Shown: positions 44,804 to 56,659 of the stretch, in pieces
Position numbering within the stretch: position 1 is the first letter of the stretch
Layout of the letters: each line of letters opens with the position of its first letter
DNA from: Cordylochernes scorpioides
Lineage: Eukaryota; Arthropoda; Arachnida; Pseudoscorpiones; Chernetidae
Length of the DNA stretch: 64,000 nucleotides
Assembly (NCBI GenBank): GCA_030710605.1
Contig: CP092879.1
Coordinates: forward strand, 42,401,578-42,465,577
Direction: 5' to 3'
Notes under the pieces: generated by a model
Database searches by the model: none
Told to the model about the DNA's origin: nothing
Seen by the model: the letters and a program-made list of their open reading frames with translations, nothing else
Program-made: the position numbers and the translations under genes

Positions 44804-47135
44804 CAGGGTGATCCAAAAGTCCCGCACAACTTTAAAAATTAATAACTCCGCGAATATTTGCGCTAGAGCAATGCGGTAAACACCATTGTGTTCAGAATGC
44901 AATGGGATTTTTTATGGCAAATATTGAAAATTTCGAAATTGATTTTAGTTACAATTTCATTCCCTAGATGGCGCTGTACCAGAATCAGAAATTAAGCGGC
45001 CAAATTGTTTGATTAATTGAAAAATATAACTGATCGACACGTATTTTTCCTTTTTATATACCAGGAAAGAATCCTAATAATATCAAATCGTTAATTAATA
45101 AAGCACCATTTCGCCAAAAGTTAGAAGAAATGGTTAACGATTTTTAAATACAATCTGAGATATGTAAATTAGGTATATGCAAATTAAAACATGTAGCAAA
45201 AAATATTTATATTTTTGATAGAGTTTTGTCAAATATATTGAATGTTTGAAAAACATAGCTGAATTCAATACACGATTTTTTGAAATGTTAATATAGTACC
45301 AAAAATTATGATGGTACTACTAATAGGATTTCTTGCTATAAGGAATGTGTAATTTCTTGAATAATTGGCGACACTCGACTATTTAACTGGAAATTTGTCA
45401 TGATCCAACAAATGAAATATAGATGGGAGTGACAAAATACATTTGTCGTACTTTATTCCAAATATCCTATGGGCTTGTCAAATGTTATCATTGTTTATTA
45501 TACTGTACACGATTTTTAAAAATGTATCCCCTCAAAAATAAATATAATTTTTAAATCAACCATTTGCGTTGAAAAACGTGGTAGTAAATCATTTTGTACT
45601 ATTTTTTTTTGCCCAAAATTTCTAAAGGTGGGGGGTTACAGAGAATATTCCTTATGCTATTTCTTTTAATGAGCGAAAAGCGATAAATTAAACATAAGGG
45701 GTAAAATTGTGTGTACCAGTGTTATTCGAGAAGTTATAACACTTTGGTCTGCACGACATAATATAAGATGTGAGCAAATGACAAACAAACAAAAATTACT
45801 GTTCACAAATAAAAAAGAGACAAGATATGAGGACAGAATTTATTTACCCATAACCCAACACAAAGAGCTTCAAAATATTGGTAGATAATATAATACATGG
45901 CAGCTTATATAACACATGAGGTAACTTGTCTCTTGGAGGCCTTGTCTCTTGTATTAGATCACAATCCTTGCTCAATGTGGCGCCCTTCATTCTCAAACAC
46001 CGCCTGCAGACGATAGATAACATATTGCACAGCATCAAATAACATATCTGTTGAAATTGATGAAACGCGTGCCGCCTGATAGAAGCCTTCAACATGTGGT
46101 CAATGTGGTAGGCCGGCATCGATAAACACGCGACTTAATGTACCCCTATAGCCAAAAATCGCAAGGCGTCAAGTCTGGTGATCTTGAAGGCCACTGGTGT
46201 ATAAAGTGGCGACTTATCACACGATCTTCACCGAACGTATCCTTCAGCAATTGTTTGGCACCGCGGGAGATATGAGGAGGTCCTCCATCTTGCATGAATG
46301 TTATTTCGCTCAGTGCTTGTCTGTCCTGCAATATGGGGATAACCTTTTCTCTCAAAAGTTGAAAATAACGTTCACCAGTTACAGAAAGGGTTTTAAAAGT
46401 TCTTCCATTTATTTCTTCAAAGAAAAATGGCCCAATAATAAAAGAATAAGTGAACCCACACCAAACTGTAACTCTGGGCTGATGAAGTGGCATTTCTGTA
46501 AAAATCCTAGGGTTTTCTGTTGCCCAAATGCGGCTGTTTTGAGTGTTGACTTCTCCATTTAGAGAAAAGTGAGCTTCATCTGTCCACAGAACATTCGACA
46601 GCCAGTTTTCATCAATATCAATTTGCCGGAAAACCCATGCAGCAAATTCTTGACGCTTCTCAAAATCGCCGACTTTTAGCTCGTGAAATCTTTGAATTTT
46701 GTACGGGTATTTTTTAAGAAAAATTCTTAGAGCTCTCCAAACTGTTCCATACGAAATCCCCGTTTGTCGAGAAACTTGTCGAGCACTTACTTCTCCATAC
46801 GTGGATAACGTTTCAATAGCTTCAACATTCTGCGAAACCGTAACAGCCACTGACTTGCGTGTCGATGGTCTTCCACTCCGAGGTTTTGCTTCCAGAGATC
46901 CAGTCTTCTCAAAATATTTTATCATTCTCCTTAGAGAGTAGCAACTCATGGGTCCTTTACCTCTTCGAATACCTTTAAATTTACGAAACGCTCGTAAAGC
47001 TTCAGTGGAAGATTCTGAATTGCAATAATAAAATTTCACCAAGAGTGATTTATGCTGTAGTGACGGCATCCCAGAGTAAAATAAATGATCGGGGATAGTT
47101 GAATTTTTCAAATGAATTAAAATAAACATAATCGA
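44804..47135 (-). mobile_element. Mariner-like element, left inverted copy (5' end missing)
   Basis: From the outward terminus CAGGGTGATCC at 44,804, about 1 kb of non-coding DNA (44,804-45,900) precedes a transposase gene read towards the terminus (45,905-47,069). Similarity to the right copy fades at about 47,130. A non-coding 3' region of 1 kb is long for a mariner, whose whole length is usually near 1.3 kb. Confidence 0.8.
45905..47069 (-). pseudogene. Mariner-like transposase, left copy, one nonsense change plus frameshift
   Basis: The start is taken at the ATG at 47,069 (MPSLQHKSLLVKFYYCNSE). Helix-turn-helix regions include LRRMIKYFEKTGSLEAKPRS and VSRQTGISYGTVWRALR. Catalytic motifs are LWTDEAHFSLNGE, FMQDGGPPHISRG and RSPDLTPCDFWL. 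I count 42 residues between the second and third Asp, longer than the 34 of classical mariners. A TAG at about 46,146-46,148 replaces a Trp codon present in the right copy, directly after the third catalytic motif, and a frameshift follows. The C-terminal segment (KASIRRHAFHQFQQICYL) continues in another frame to about 45,905. Confidence 0.85.
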
Positions 47136-47211
47136 TATATGGCTTCTGAAGCCAACTGTGCGGACGTGTTTGGCATCGCTTGTCTCGTACCGCGAATGGG
47201 ATTTAACTCTG

Positions 47212-47609
47212 CATATCACAATATAGTATTAAAAGTAACTCCTAAAGTTTACCAAATTTTAAGAAAAATGGGTAATGAGATATACACCGATTTTGAGCGA
47301 TGTTCTACACAAGACAGAATATTTGTAAGACAATGCCAAAATTGTTTTGAATTTAATCCGAACCATAAAACAAAAGACTGCCAAAACATTAAAATATGTA
47401 AAATATGCGGTGTACAGGGTAGCCACAACTGTATTGAAGCGCCAAATTGTCACAATTTCTCTAAGCACCCTAAATTTAAAAACCTTTCTACAAACCATAA
47501 ATCAAATTCAAGTGAATGCCCGATTTACAAATCGCAAATAGACAAAATTATCCAAAGGACACAATATTCACAAATATACGAGGGAAATGATGTAGCAAAT
47601 ACAATTTAA
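47212..47609 (+). pseudogene. LINE C ORF1 (Gag-like) C-terminal part
   Basis: Open frame with VTPKVYQILRKMGNEIYTDF, then zinc-knuckle-like motifs CQNCFEFNPNHKTKDC and CKICGVQGSHNC, then a third C-x-H segment. This is the nucleic-acid-binding ORF1 end typical of Jockey-like LINEs. The N-terminal half is missing; the residues from the start of the open frame at 47,139 to about 47,210 look unrelated and are probably read-through from flanking DNA. Confidence 0.7.
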
Positions 47610-47710
47610 AGCATTAATCTTAAATAGATTAATATCCTATATGATTGAAAATGTGAGATGTATTCAACAAAATGTAAGAAAAAGTTTTACTGCGATAAGT
47701 AAACTACAGG

Positions 47711-47829
47711 CCAGCACTAGAGATGACCCACCTGACAAGGACGAGTGGGTAACACCCTCGTTTCCAGACAGTCATGAACCGGGATCGAATCCCGCGTTAA
47801 CATTTTGTTTGATATGTGAATATCCTTCA
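47711..47829 (+). repeat. S2 SINE segment embedded in the LINE C endonuclease frame
   Basis: Matches the SINE at 36,383-36,567 from the tRNA-like head into the body: ACGAGTGGGTAACACCCTCG, CAGTCATGAACCGGGAT, CGAATCCCGCGTTAAC and ATTTTGTTTGATATGTGAA. It lies between two conserved endonuclease motifs that are normally closer together. The reading frame passes straight through without a stop, adding about 40 residues (…DDPPDKDEWVTPSFPDS…). I see no flanking duplication. Confidence 0.75.
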
Positions 47830-49094
47830 CCTGACATTCTTTTGATTCAAGAACCATATGTTTTACATGAAAATGTTATTTATGATATGGACTCTCAAAT
47901 TATATGTTCGAATAAAACTGGGGAAAAATATACGACAACTATAATTTTAAATAAAAATATAAAGTTCAGCAAAGAGGAAAAATTCACAAATTATTTTTGT
48001 ACAACAATATCTATTTCTACAGTTAAAGCAAAATTAATTATTTCTAATTTATACATTCATCCGAATACTTATAAACCTGTTCATCAAACATTCATTAGAG
48101 ATCTGCTCAAAACGTATATAAATCAACCTGTAATCCTTTGCGGTGATTTTAATTCAAGACATACTATATGGTTTGACAATGTTATAAACTCTAATGGATA
48201 TAGATTACAACCTATTATAGACGAATGTAACCTCTTTATACATAACCTGAAAAAACACCCACGTGCCGCGGAGAGTAAGTATAATTGATCTCACAATCTC
48301 GAATAAACACTCACTAAGTTTAATAAACAACTGGCATACCTCTGATTTGACTAATATTTCCGACCATTTTGCTGTTAAATTTTATATCAGGTTAAAGAAT
48401 GGTCATTTATTCAATAATCAAATTTCCACTTTGAAAAAAATGCGAATTGGACAAATTTTTCTAATAACATATCATTACAAGATACAAAAAACTGGGAATT
48501 GATATAAGCAGAGTGAAAGATGAGGAAGACATTGATGGGATAGTGAACGCACTCATGAATTTATTGAGAGAAGCAGCATATAAATCTTCGAAGGTTAAAT
48601 CCCCCATTAATAAACAAGTTTCCAGAATTGACTGGTGGACTAATGAACAGGAAATAATAAAAAATCATTTTCATTATATTAGAAACTAGTATTATCGTCA
48701 TAAAACAATCAGTTACAATACATTTAAGTTGGCAAGAAACAAATACACCAATGCAACTGGCGAAACGTTATTGAAGAAAATTACACAGATAATCCATTTG
48801 GTAATGCTTATAAGTTCTTCAATAAATTAAGATCCTCAAATGTAAAGAATGGAATTCCCATAATTGACAATTCACCAGAATATCTAAAAGAGCAAACAAT
48901 GACCATATTAATGGACGATTTAATTCCTGAAGACGATCCTAATTTGGACAATTTTCAACAACAAATAATTAGAAATTTTAAGCCACGAATGAATAATCCA
49001 AGCATAATTATTATCGAAGTAGAAGAAATAATGAATATCATTTCTAATTCTGATGTTTAAAAAGCTCCAGGTTTAGACAACATAAGTAACAATA

Positions 49095-49344
49095 TTGTAG
49101 CGTAGAAATCAAGCCTTGAAATATCCTAAGATATAAAATAATTTATTGATGACGTCACAACGACGAGTCGACAATTATTAACAAGTCAGCAAAACTATCT
49201 ACAGCTAGGGAATCTTAAGCAAGCAAGCAAAGAAATATTTTAAAGATGATTTCACAAATACAGAGTAATATATTTTTTTATAATCTGTTGAGTATTTTCA
49301 TTGAATTATATTAAATTAAATAATAAAATATTTCTTCGCCACAA
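49095..49344. mobile_element. TA-flanked MITE inserted in LINE C
   Basis: 250 bp with terminal inverted repeats TTGTAGCGTAGAAAT and ATTTCTTCGCCACAA (two mismatches), flanked by TA at 49,093-49,094 and 49,345-49,346. Leaving it out restores the LINE reading frame across the junction (GLDNISNN followed by MIKCAYPK), which confirms both boundaries. It belongs to the Tc1/mariner or another TA-duplicating group and has no coding capacity. Confidence 0.85.
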
Positions 49345-52300
49345 TATGATCAAATGTGCTTACCCAAAAATTAAGCATATGTTATGCAAACTATTTAATA
49401 AATGTATTCAAAAAGGGGTATTATCCGGAAAAATGGAAAATAGCAGCTCTAAAGATAATTCCTAAACCACATAAATCTAATTTAGAATCAACAAAAAGTT
49501 ATCGACCTATCTCATTGATTTCAAATCTTTCAAAAATTTTCGAAAAAAATATGAAAAATCGAATTTATGAATTTATGATAGTAATAATCTTTTGAGCTCC
49601 AGATAACATGGATTTGTCAAATAAAAATCAACGACAACGTGCTTATCGTGATTTATCGATCGAGGATCAACAGCGATACGACTTGAATATTCCAGATATA
49701 ATTGAAAATTTGATTAAATATAAAATTACACTATTGAAGAAAAATACTAACCAAACATTTCAAAGTTTCTTTCCCGCTAATATTCCGAATTATTTTCGGG
49801 CAAATTTCCACAACTCTCAATTTATTACAAATCACGGAAATTTTAGAAGATTTTTAAAATTCATCAAAGCAGTGCAGGATTCAAGATGCTTCTGTGAATG
49901 TGAGGAACAAATTTCTATTCATCTGCTGCTAAATTGCCCCGTCTTCCAAGAATATATAGAGAGAAATAAGGATAACCCAGGCCCCTGGAGCGCAAGAAAC
50001 GCCAACTGCCCGGGCTGTCAAGCTAACTAGTAGAAACAAGTTACTCTAGATTATATTTATATAGAGCCAATTGCAGAGCCGAACCAGCTGGTCAGGAAGT
50101 TCCATGCCTGCAGAGAACACGGGAGTCCAGCCAACGAGACTGGGTCGAAGGAGGTCTTCCCAAGCAGCAGAGCTGTCTTCATTCTGTGTTGCATGAAAGC
50201 AGGGCATCTGAATAGAATGTGGTCCACAGTCTGTTGTTCCTCCATACAATGTGGGCAAGATGGGTCTTCCCCAGGACGCCAGAGAACCAAGTCTGCCCGA
50301 ACATGGCCATGTCCTGTAAGTAAGGTGGTGGTGACTTCTCCAGGACAGACCTTAGGGAGGAATTGGAGCAGCCGGTCTGGAGTATGGGCTATTCTCCTCA
50401 GGTGTCTGTTGTAGTGGTCCTGGCAATAAACCTCCGTCCATGCGTCTAGGGCTGCCGCGCGTGAGTGGTTACGGGCCAGGCTTCTAGGCAGAATGGAAAA
50501 TGATGGCTCTAAGATCAAAACGGCCGCGTTCTTAGCAGCTCTGTCTGCTCTTTCCTTTCCGTCGATGCCGCAGTGTCCCGGCACCCAACACAGATTTACG
50601 TTTTGGTTGGTGTTCAGTACGAGAATAATCTTAGCTACTAATGTCGATCGAACTGGACCTGACGTACATATGGCTGACAGAGCTGAACTGCAGTCCGACG
50701 CGATAGTGATCGCATTTCTTGCATAACCTTCCTTCACCAGGCGGACCGCCCAGCGGATTGCCAGAAGTTCAGCCTGGAAGGCTGTGCAGTCGGGATGGAG
50801 CCGTAAGAGAACGGGCTGCTGATCTTCTGATGAGGGAACAATTGTAGCGCCCACCCCAGCCTCATTTTTTGATCTGTCTGTGAATATTATAGGTGTTGTT
50901 ATCTCCTCGATGTTTAGACTGAAAGACAATTGACGTCTATCTGGAGGGTATGGCAAAGAAGCAGGGCCTGGTCTCTCTAGATTCAAAATTTCCTTCATTG
51001 ATTTCCTTCAGGAACGCCGTACGAGACCTAACAATAATATCGAAAGGAGGGCTGCCGGTTATGGAGATGGCTGAGACTGTAGGTGTGTAAGGACCTCCTC
51101 TCAGTACACGTTTCGCAAAATTGCAGTGAAGGCTCCTAAGTTGCCTAATGCCTTCGCTGGAGAGAGCACGGCCTCCCCATGCTGACGCTCCGTCCAGCTG
51201 AAAAGAAGATTCCAAATTTACCCTGTATGGTGTGGGTGAGTCGTGGGATTATTGATCTGCATCTACGTGTGATCTTGCGTAGGTGGGCGACAAATCCGCG
51301 GGTCTGGTAAAACTCCACTTCTAAGATTGTGACGGTCTTCTTGATGTTTAAAGGTTGACCAAGGACTCTAAGCCCTGTCTCGGAGTTGGGGTGGACAATA
51401 CGCCATTGGAACAGGCAAGCTTGAGTCTTAATGGGGTTTATATTAAGACCATTTATCGTGCACCAAGATGTCAACCTCTCCAAGAAGGTGTTAGTGGCAG
51501 AGACCGGCAGGCGACTACGAACCTGAGTCATAAGGGTGAAGTCGTCCGCGTAAGCTATTAATCGGCTATCTATGATGGAGGGAAGGGTGAAGATGGTCCG
51601 AGCAACTATGTTCCACAGGAAAGGACTTAGCGCTGAACCCTGGGGAGTGCCGAGTTGGGAGGACGTACATTCTGTTGCTGTCCAAGCTGAGTAAGAAACC
51701 GTCCGGTCTTCCAAAAGCTTTTTACTAAACAGGTAATAGACTCTGAACAATTTAGACGTTCAAGATTTTGTTTGATTGCCTGCCTCCAAAAAGTGTCGAA
51801 GGCCTTACTGATGTCCGAGCTGATGACAAGAGTTTTCCTCCAGTGAGCTTGTCTTTCTTCAATTAATTGAGTGATACTCGCCAGTGCATCTTCCGCTGAA
51901 CGACCATTTACGGTACCCAATACGGTTTTGTATTGATCTTCAAAGAACCATCCATGACGATCCGCGAGCCTCTGAAGTCGGGCCAGGATACATCTCTCAA
52001 ATACTTTGGCCATAGTGTTCAATAAAGTAATAGGTCTGTATTTCTCCAGCTGACTGGTGGCTGAATTGGAGGATTTAGACAGAAGTATGAGGCGGCCTTC
52101 TTTCCATTGACGGGGGAAGTGGCCCCTACGAAGGCATTTGGTGAACAATTCGGCCAGCAGGAATTGCAAGGAAGGGCCGTCCAGGTCTAGGCATTTTGAA
52201 CCAAGACCGTCAGGGCCCGGGGCTTTCCTTTTTCCACAGCGATGAATGGCTCGCAAAACTTCCCAGGGTTTGAATTCAGGTTCGTCTGAGTGAGCAGAAA

Positions 52301-52796
52301 TTGCATTCCTTTGCGGGTGAGGTCTGGTGTCAGGTAGGAAAAAGTGATTTAACATGGTCTGGAAAGTCTCATGAGGATTGTAAAGAGAGCCGTTATCATG
52401 TTTGAGAAGTGGCGGACCTCGGGGGGAGCCGCGGCCCCGGGCGATAAATCGATGTATGTCACTCCAGTATGCGGATGAAACCTCCTTGCAGAGATTAAAC
52501 CAGTATTTACTTTTAGCTTTCCGTATAGCCGCCTTCAGTCGATTATGGCACGCTCGGTATAAACCGCGGAAGAAATTTCTAATAGAACACCGGACTTTCT
52601 GACTATAACGGCGGAGGGAGATAAACAACCTTCTGATCCGACTCAGTTCGGGGGTCCACCACGGCTTTGACGGTCTTGTAGTATTGGAGCGTCTCCCCAT
52701 GGAAGAGTCACAAGCTGATTGCAGGATGGAAGTCAGAAGGAGGACCACGCTGTCAATATCTTCTGGGCTAGAGGCCTCGTTTAATAAGGTAGTTAC

Positions 52797-54699
52797 ACCA
52801 TCAAATTATAGGGGCATTGCCCTTATAAGCAACTTGTCAAAACATTTTACATCCATTTTAAAAAATAGACTAAGTAATTGGATTGAAAATAGAAAACTCA
52901 TAGCGGAAAACCAGGCAGGATTCAGAAAGGGCTACTCGTGCAAAGACCATATCTTCACGCTTACGTCACTAATTCAAATGACATTAAACCGCAAAAGGAG
53001 AAAACTTTACACATTCTTTGTTGATCTTAAAAAGCGTTTGATACAGTTCCACATCTACTATTATGGAGAAAGCTTGCGCTTGTTGGTTTAAGTGGGCGAT
53101 TTATCAAACTTATACAGAACTGTATAAAGAATCTAAAGTTTTACGAAGGAGCCTCTTTTATAAAAGAGGCTCCTTCGTAAAACTTTAGATTCGTTATACA
53201 ATTATACTTTTTATACGGAGTTTACCTGTAGAAACAGAACTACTATGCTCAAATGATGGCAGCGGTCAGATGGAGCGGCTCTTTTACAGAATTTATCAAA
53301 ATACAATCAGGTGTTCTTCAGGGTGAACCTCTTTCACCGTATTTATTTATTATTTTCAATAACAATCTGGTTGCTACGCTGGATGATTCTGACCTGCCAG
53401 GTATATACTTACCGGGCCATGGAACTATACACCTGCTCCTGTTCGCGGATGATATAGTCTTCCGTGGTGAATACAAGATAAATATCCAAATAAAGATTAA
53501 TTTAATAAAAAATATTTTGAGGAAAATAGTTTAACTCTGAACCAATTCCAGTCTAAAATCGTAGCGTTTCGAAATGGAGGCCGCTTGGCTAGATCTGACG
53601 TTTGGTTTTGGGGCCAACAACCTTTGACAGTTACCTCAAAATATACGTATCTTGGCTACCCCTTAACAATCAAGAATCCAACTCCTTACGTGGCGCAGCA
53701 CTTTAAAAGCAAAGCATTGATTGCTACAAACGCAGTATGGAGAATACTATCTAAGTCAAGAACCATATCGTTCGGAGCAGTGATGAAATTACTTGACTCC
53801 ATAGTTTTATCCACGTTATTATACTCGGCCCCACTGTGGGCGACGAATCAGATAGGAGTTGTAAACCAGATCCAGGATATTTTTCTTACGGCGATTTCTT
53901 GACCTTCGCAAATTTACACCCCGGGCTATATCTTACGAACAGAAACCGAAAGGATGTCCCTTGAATTAAACATTACGAAATTGATTCTAAAGTTCTAGAT
54001 ACGGATTTTAAAAATGGACAGGACAAGATTACCTTATGTTTGCTTGTTCCAGCTCTAGGAAGTTTCAATTTTGGGAAAAGCGGGAAACAACTTTATTTAT
54101 AACCTGAATAACATCATTGACTCTTGGGGTTTTTCTTTTCTTAAGAACTGTGAAGATTATATGGTTTTGCGAGGAGAAATGCCTAGAATAGTTCAAACCA
54201 CAGTGGACCAGCTACTCCAATTTGACCGAGCTAAGATACAAAACTCAACTCATTGTATTCACTATCAATCTCTAAGTAGCTCCTTTATGACGGAGGACTA
54301 CTTACTATCAAACCTCTCTTTGAAAATAGCCCGTCAAAGGATTCTATGGCTATTTTCCCCCGAGGATATCACGGGATTTTGGAACAGCGACCCTTTAAAT
54401 TTCTACTTCTGCAATGCTGGCATCCAAAAAATTTGGTTCATTACCTATTCCATTGCCCATTCCTACAGGAAAAGAGACTGGAAATTCGCGAAATTTCGGG
54501 GCTAACTCACTATAATGAACAACATGTATATACAATTTTTACTACTCTCCAGCTGGATAAAACATTTGTTTATAAATATTTAAAATTTTTCAAGGCGATT
54601 GACAAAATGGGGGAAGAAGTGCTCAACTCCCCAGACAACGGCTGTTTGCTCCACCTCCCCTCTAAATTGCTTTTCCTCCTCACTCATGTACATATATAA
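52797..54699 (+). pseudogene. LINE B reverse transcriptase, truncated and frameshifted
   Basis: Begins in RT motif 1 (GIALISNLSKHFTSILKNRL) and continues ENQAGFRKGYSCKDHIF and LYTFFVDLKK, then is interrupted by a palindrome at 53,121-53,200. The catalytic region resumes with VLQGEPLSPYLFIIF and LLLFADDIVF (about 53,305-53,465). A C-terminal region without RNase H follows (YTYLGYPLTIKNP; Cys/His-rich end around FLFHCPFLQEKR near 54,440-54,480). Frameshifts occur at about 53,035, 53,535, 53,900 and 54,470. I cannot assign the clade; lack of RNase H and the GTT tail separate it from LINE A. Confidence 0.8.
53121..53200. repeat. Near-perfect palindrome with 40-nt arms and no loop
   Basis: Centred between 53,160 and 53,161. 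The first 32 bases outward pair perfectly, then one mismatch, then seven more pairs. The arm contains AAAGTTTTACGAAGGAGCCT. It lies inside LINE B and duplicates coding sequence in inverted form, breaking the reverse transcriptase. It may come from a fold-back or template switch during reverse transcription, or from an assembly or cloning artefact. Confidence 0.95.
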
Positions 54700-55484
54700 C
54701 CTCTTAGGGGGATCCCCTTGTAAGACAATAGTGTATTAATAAAGGTTTTTGTTGTTGTTGTTGTAATAAGGTAGTTACCTGGTGGAGAGAAGAGTTGAGG
54801 AAGGATTTAAAGGTCTGTTCTTTACATGAGGATTCAACCCAGGAGCAGTTTGTCTCGTTATTGACCATGTCTAGGAATGTAGTCCAGATAGGTATATGGT
54901 CAGTGAAGGCCATCTCATCTAATAAACCTCTAGTGACATGGATAGCCAGTGAGCTGGATGCCAGAGTTACATCTATAGAAGAAGATAAAGGCCCATTTGA
55001 CCAGGTCGAGTCCACAGGAGGTCCCAAGAAATGAAGATCATTGAAGCTGGCGAACTTTTCAAGATTAGCACCCCTGAAGTCCAACCTCGCACCGATGCCC
55101 CAGGTAGGAGAGTGGGCGTTAGTGTCCATACCCAGGATCACTGGAAGAGAGGCCCGTCTTATCGTATCTTCCAGAAGAGGGATGAAATCATCGGCAGCTC
55201 TAAGGCCGTGCCAGTAGGCCGAGTGCACCACGATGATGCTCTGCTCTAGACATATGGCTATGGAGGCTATGGCGGTGTCTGGGGAGGTTAGAGGGATGGG
55301 ATGAAGGTTGCTAAGTGCCACAATTCCCGAGGGGATGTAGGCGCCTGGGACAAAAAAAATGCCTGAAACCCACGTGTGGGCCAGAAGAAGTTAGTTGAGA
55401 GTTCTTGCAGGAGCACGATGTCGGCCTGTGTCGAATTTGCCAAATTTGCAATTTCAATAATGACAGTTGGTGATTTTCTAGCTT

Positions 55485-56659
55485 TCACCTGCAGGACACG
55501 CAATGGCCTAGACATTGTTTCTTGTTCGGGCTGTTATCTCTTTTACAAAGGGACAGATAGATAATGTGGCAAAGTGGTTGATGGGAGCTCCAGATTTTTT
55601 TTCTGCAGCGGCAGCAACGGCTTTGGCTTGGCTCGACCGAGCATCGGATGCCTTCATGCTCTGCAGAGCCGCAGCGATAGCAGATTGGATGGGCAGCTGG
55701 ACAGGCAGAAGCGCGGTGGCCGAAGTCACAGCAACGGAAGCATTGCTTTAAAGTATGACTGCGCTCATACCTGTGCACTAGACCCGCCACAGGAATACGT
55801 CCATGTTGACCGAGGATTTCGGCGACTTGGTTGTCCACTTCGATGAACACTGTACTAGTGCTGTGTGCCGCATTATTCGATCGATGGACTACCCTGATTT
55901 CACGCTTTTCCAGGAGTGACTGCACGGAGTGGTTGGAGCGGAAGCTCTCGCATATCTCGTCGTCCCGCACCTCCCCGTCCACTCTGAAGAGGCAGTATCT
56001 TGGTAGGATAACCGGGCACTCGGGGCAGCTTAGGCCCGTTGGCAGGGAGGTCAGCCCAGTGGCCAGCTACTTTGCCATTTGGGTTGTTTTGGGGTGGAAA
56101 ACCACCTCGCCGCTGGTGTTGATGGACGCCACCACGTGTTTTGATGACACTAGGGAAGGATGAATCTTTTGAATTTCCCTCAAAAATTCCCTTGGGTTGC
56201 TTTGGGGTTAGCCGACCTGACGACGACATGCGATTCGAAGGAAGGAGCCAGATTCACAAATGTGGATTTCGCTTTGGGTTTCGGAGGTGCAGGCTTTACC
56301 GGCTTGTCTTTCTCTGCCACTACCGAGGCGAAAGAGGTGGAGGGAATCGGGACGTTGGCTGTGGGATTGGGTTTTCCTAGACTGGCTCCCTTGAAGGCGT
56401 CCTTAAGAAGAAGTTCTGCCTCTTGGACGAGAGTCAGTATCAGTCCTTTGGTGGCCATCTGTATTTTTTCGGGGGAGTCCAGGCTGGTGTCGGCAATGAT
56501 CGCTTCGAAGGTTTGGCACTCAAAGTTGAACAAGTTCGCCGTGCTGTTGAATTTAAATTGGTAATGGGAAGACGGGAGGAGGTCTTCGTCCTCAGAACGC
56601 GGCCGCTTGTTGGCCTGCTGACTTCCTCCACCACCGCCATCATACTGGTTCAGCTCCAT
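55485..56659 (-). pseudogene. LINE A ORF1 (Gag-like) with three zinc knuckles
   Basis: Starts at 56,659 (MELNQYDGGGGGSQQANKRP), with a charged N-terminal region and a P/K-rich linker (KPVKPAPPKPKAKSTF). One frameshift occurs near 56,190. The C-terminal half (55,485-55,982) has the knuckles CFRCCDFGHRASAC, CYRCGSAEHEGIRC and CCRCRKK. This is the ORF1 architecture of I/R1-group LINEs, an RNA-binding protein that packages the element's RNA. The end overlaps the ORF2 start at 55,515. Confidence 0.8.

Larger units (their letters stand above)
47212..49975 (+). mobile_element. Jockey-type LINE, 5'-truncated, interrupted (LINE C)
   Basis: In plus-strand order: Gag-like zinc-knuckle region, endonuclease, reverse transcriptase start, then a jump to the C-terminal Cys-His tail. 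It is broken by a MITE at 49,095-49,344 and carries SINE sequence inside the endonuclease frame. Most of the reverse transcriptase after the IPKPHKSN...YRPISLISNLSKIFE motif (to about 49,560) is missing, with the tail resuming at 49,608. It meets LINE A at about 49,975, so LINE A probably landed here or the two share a deletion junction. Confidence 0.75.
47641..50030 (+). pseudogene. LINE C ORF2 remnants: endonuclease, RT start and Cys-His tail
   Basis: The endonuclease starts MIENVRCIQQNVRKSF, continues after the SINE-derived insertion with PDILLIQEPYVL, ILCGDFNSRHTIWF (about 48,130-48,175) and the ISDHFAV motif (about 48,355). The frame is then broken several times. The reverse transcriptase begins near 49,060 (GLDN) and has IIPKPHKSN and SYRPISLISNLSKIFEKN (49,440-49,560). 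After a deletion, 49,608-49,960 holds NQTFQSFFP and a CECEEQ...HLLLNCP tail. The last codons before 50,030 belong to LINE A's 3' end. Confidence 0.75.
52797..54763 (+). mobile_element. 5'-truncated LINE (LINE B) nested in LINE A, 15-bp target duplication
   Basis: The 15-mer TAATAAGGTAGTTAC is present on both sides (52,782-52,796 and 54,764-54,778). The right end carries AATAAAGG followed by a (GTT)n tail (54,736-54,763), and the 5' end is inside the reverse transcriptase, as expected for target-primed reverse transcription with 5' truncation. LINE A coding sequence joins across the site (…HQVTT and NEASSPEDIDS). LINE B is therefore younger than LINE A. Confidence 0.93.
50057..55515 (-). pseudogene. 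LINE A ORF2: endonuclease, reverse transcriptase, RNase H
   Basis: Starts at 55,515 (MSRPLRVLQVKARKSP). The endonuclease spans 54,780-55,500 (ADIVLLQELS, MDTNAHSPTWG). The gene is interrupted by LINE B at 52,797-54,763 and resumes in the linker. The reverse transcriptase spans about 51,400-52,300 (APGPDGLGSKCLDLDG, KYRPITLLN, LIAYADDFTLMT with the catalytic ADD). RNase H lies at about 50,480-50,900 (IFTDRSKNEAGVGA, ELLAIRWAV, IASDCSSAL, HCGIDGKERADRAA). A Cys-His tail (CPHCMEEQQTVDHILFRCP) follows near 50,210-50,270. At least three frameshifts besides the insertion make it non-functional. Confidence 0.85.

Noticed and set aside
46197-46562. 121-codon plus-strand ORF, also present inverted at 57,439-57,732
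   Set aside because: Antisense to the mariner-like transposase in both arms; the reading is a by-product of the transposase frame.
55574-56564. Several plus-strand ORFs of 78-134 codons
   Set aside because: They are antisense shadows of the GC-rich LINE A ORF1 and ORF2 on the minus strand.
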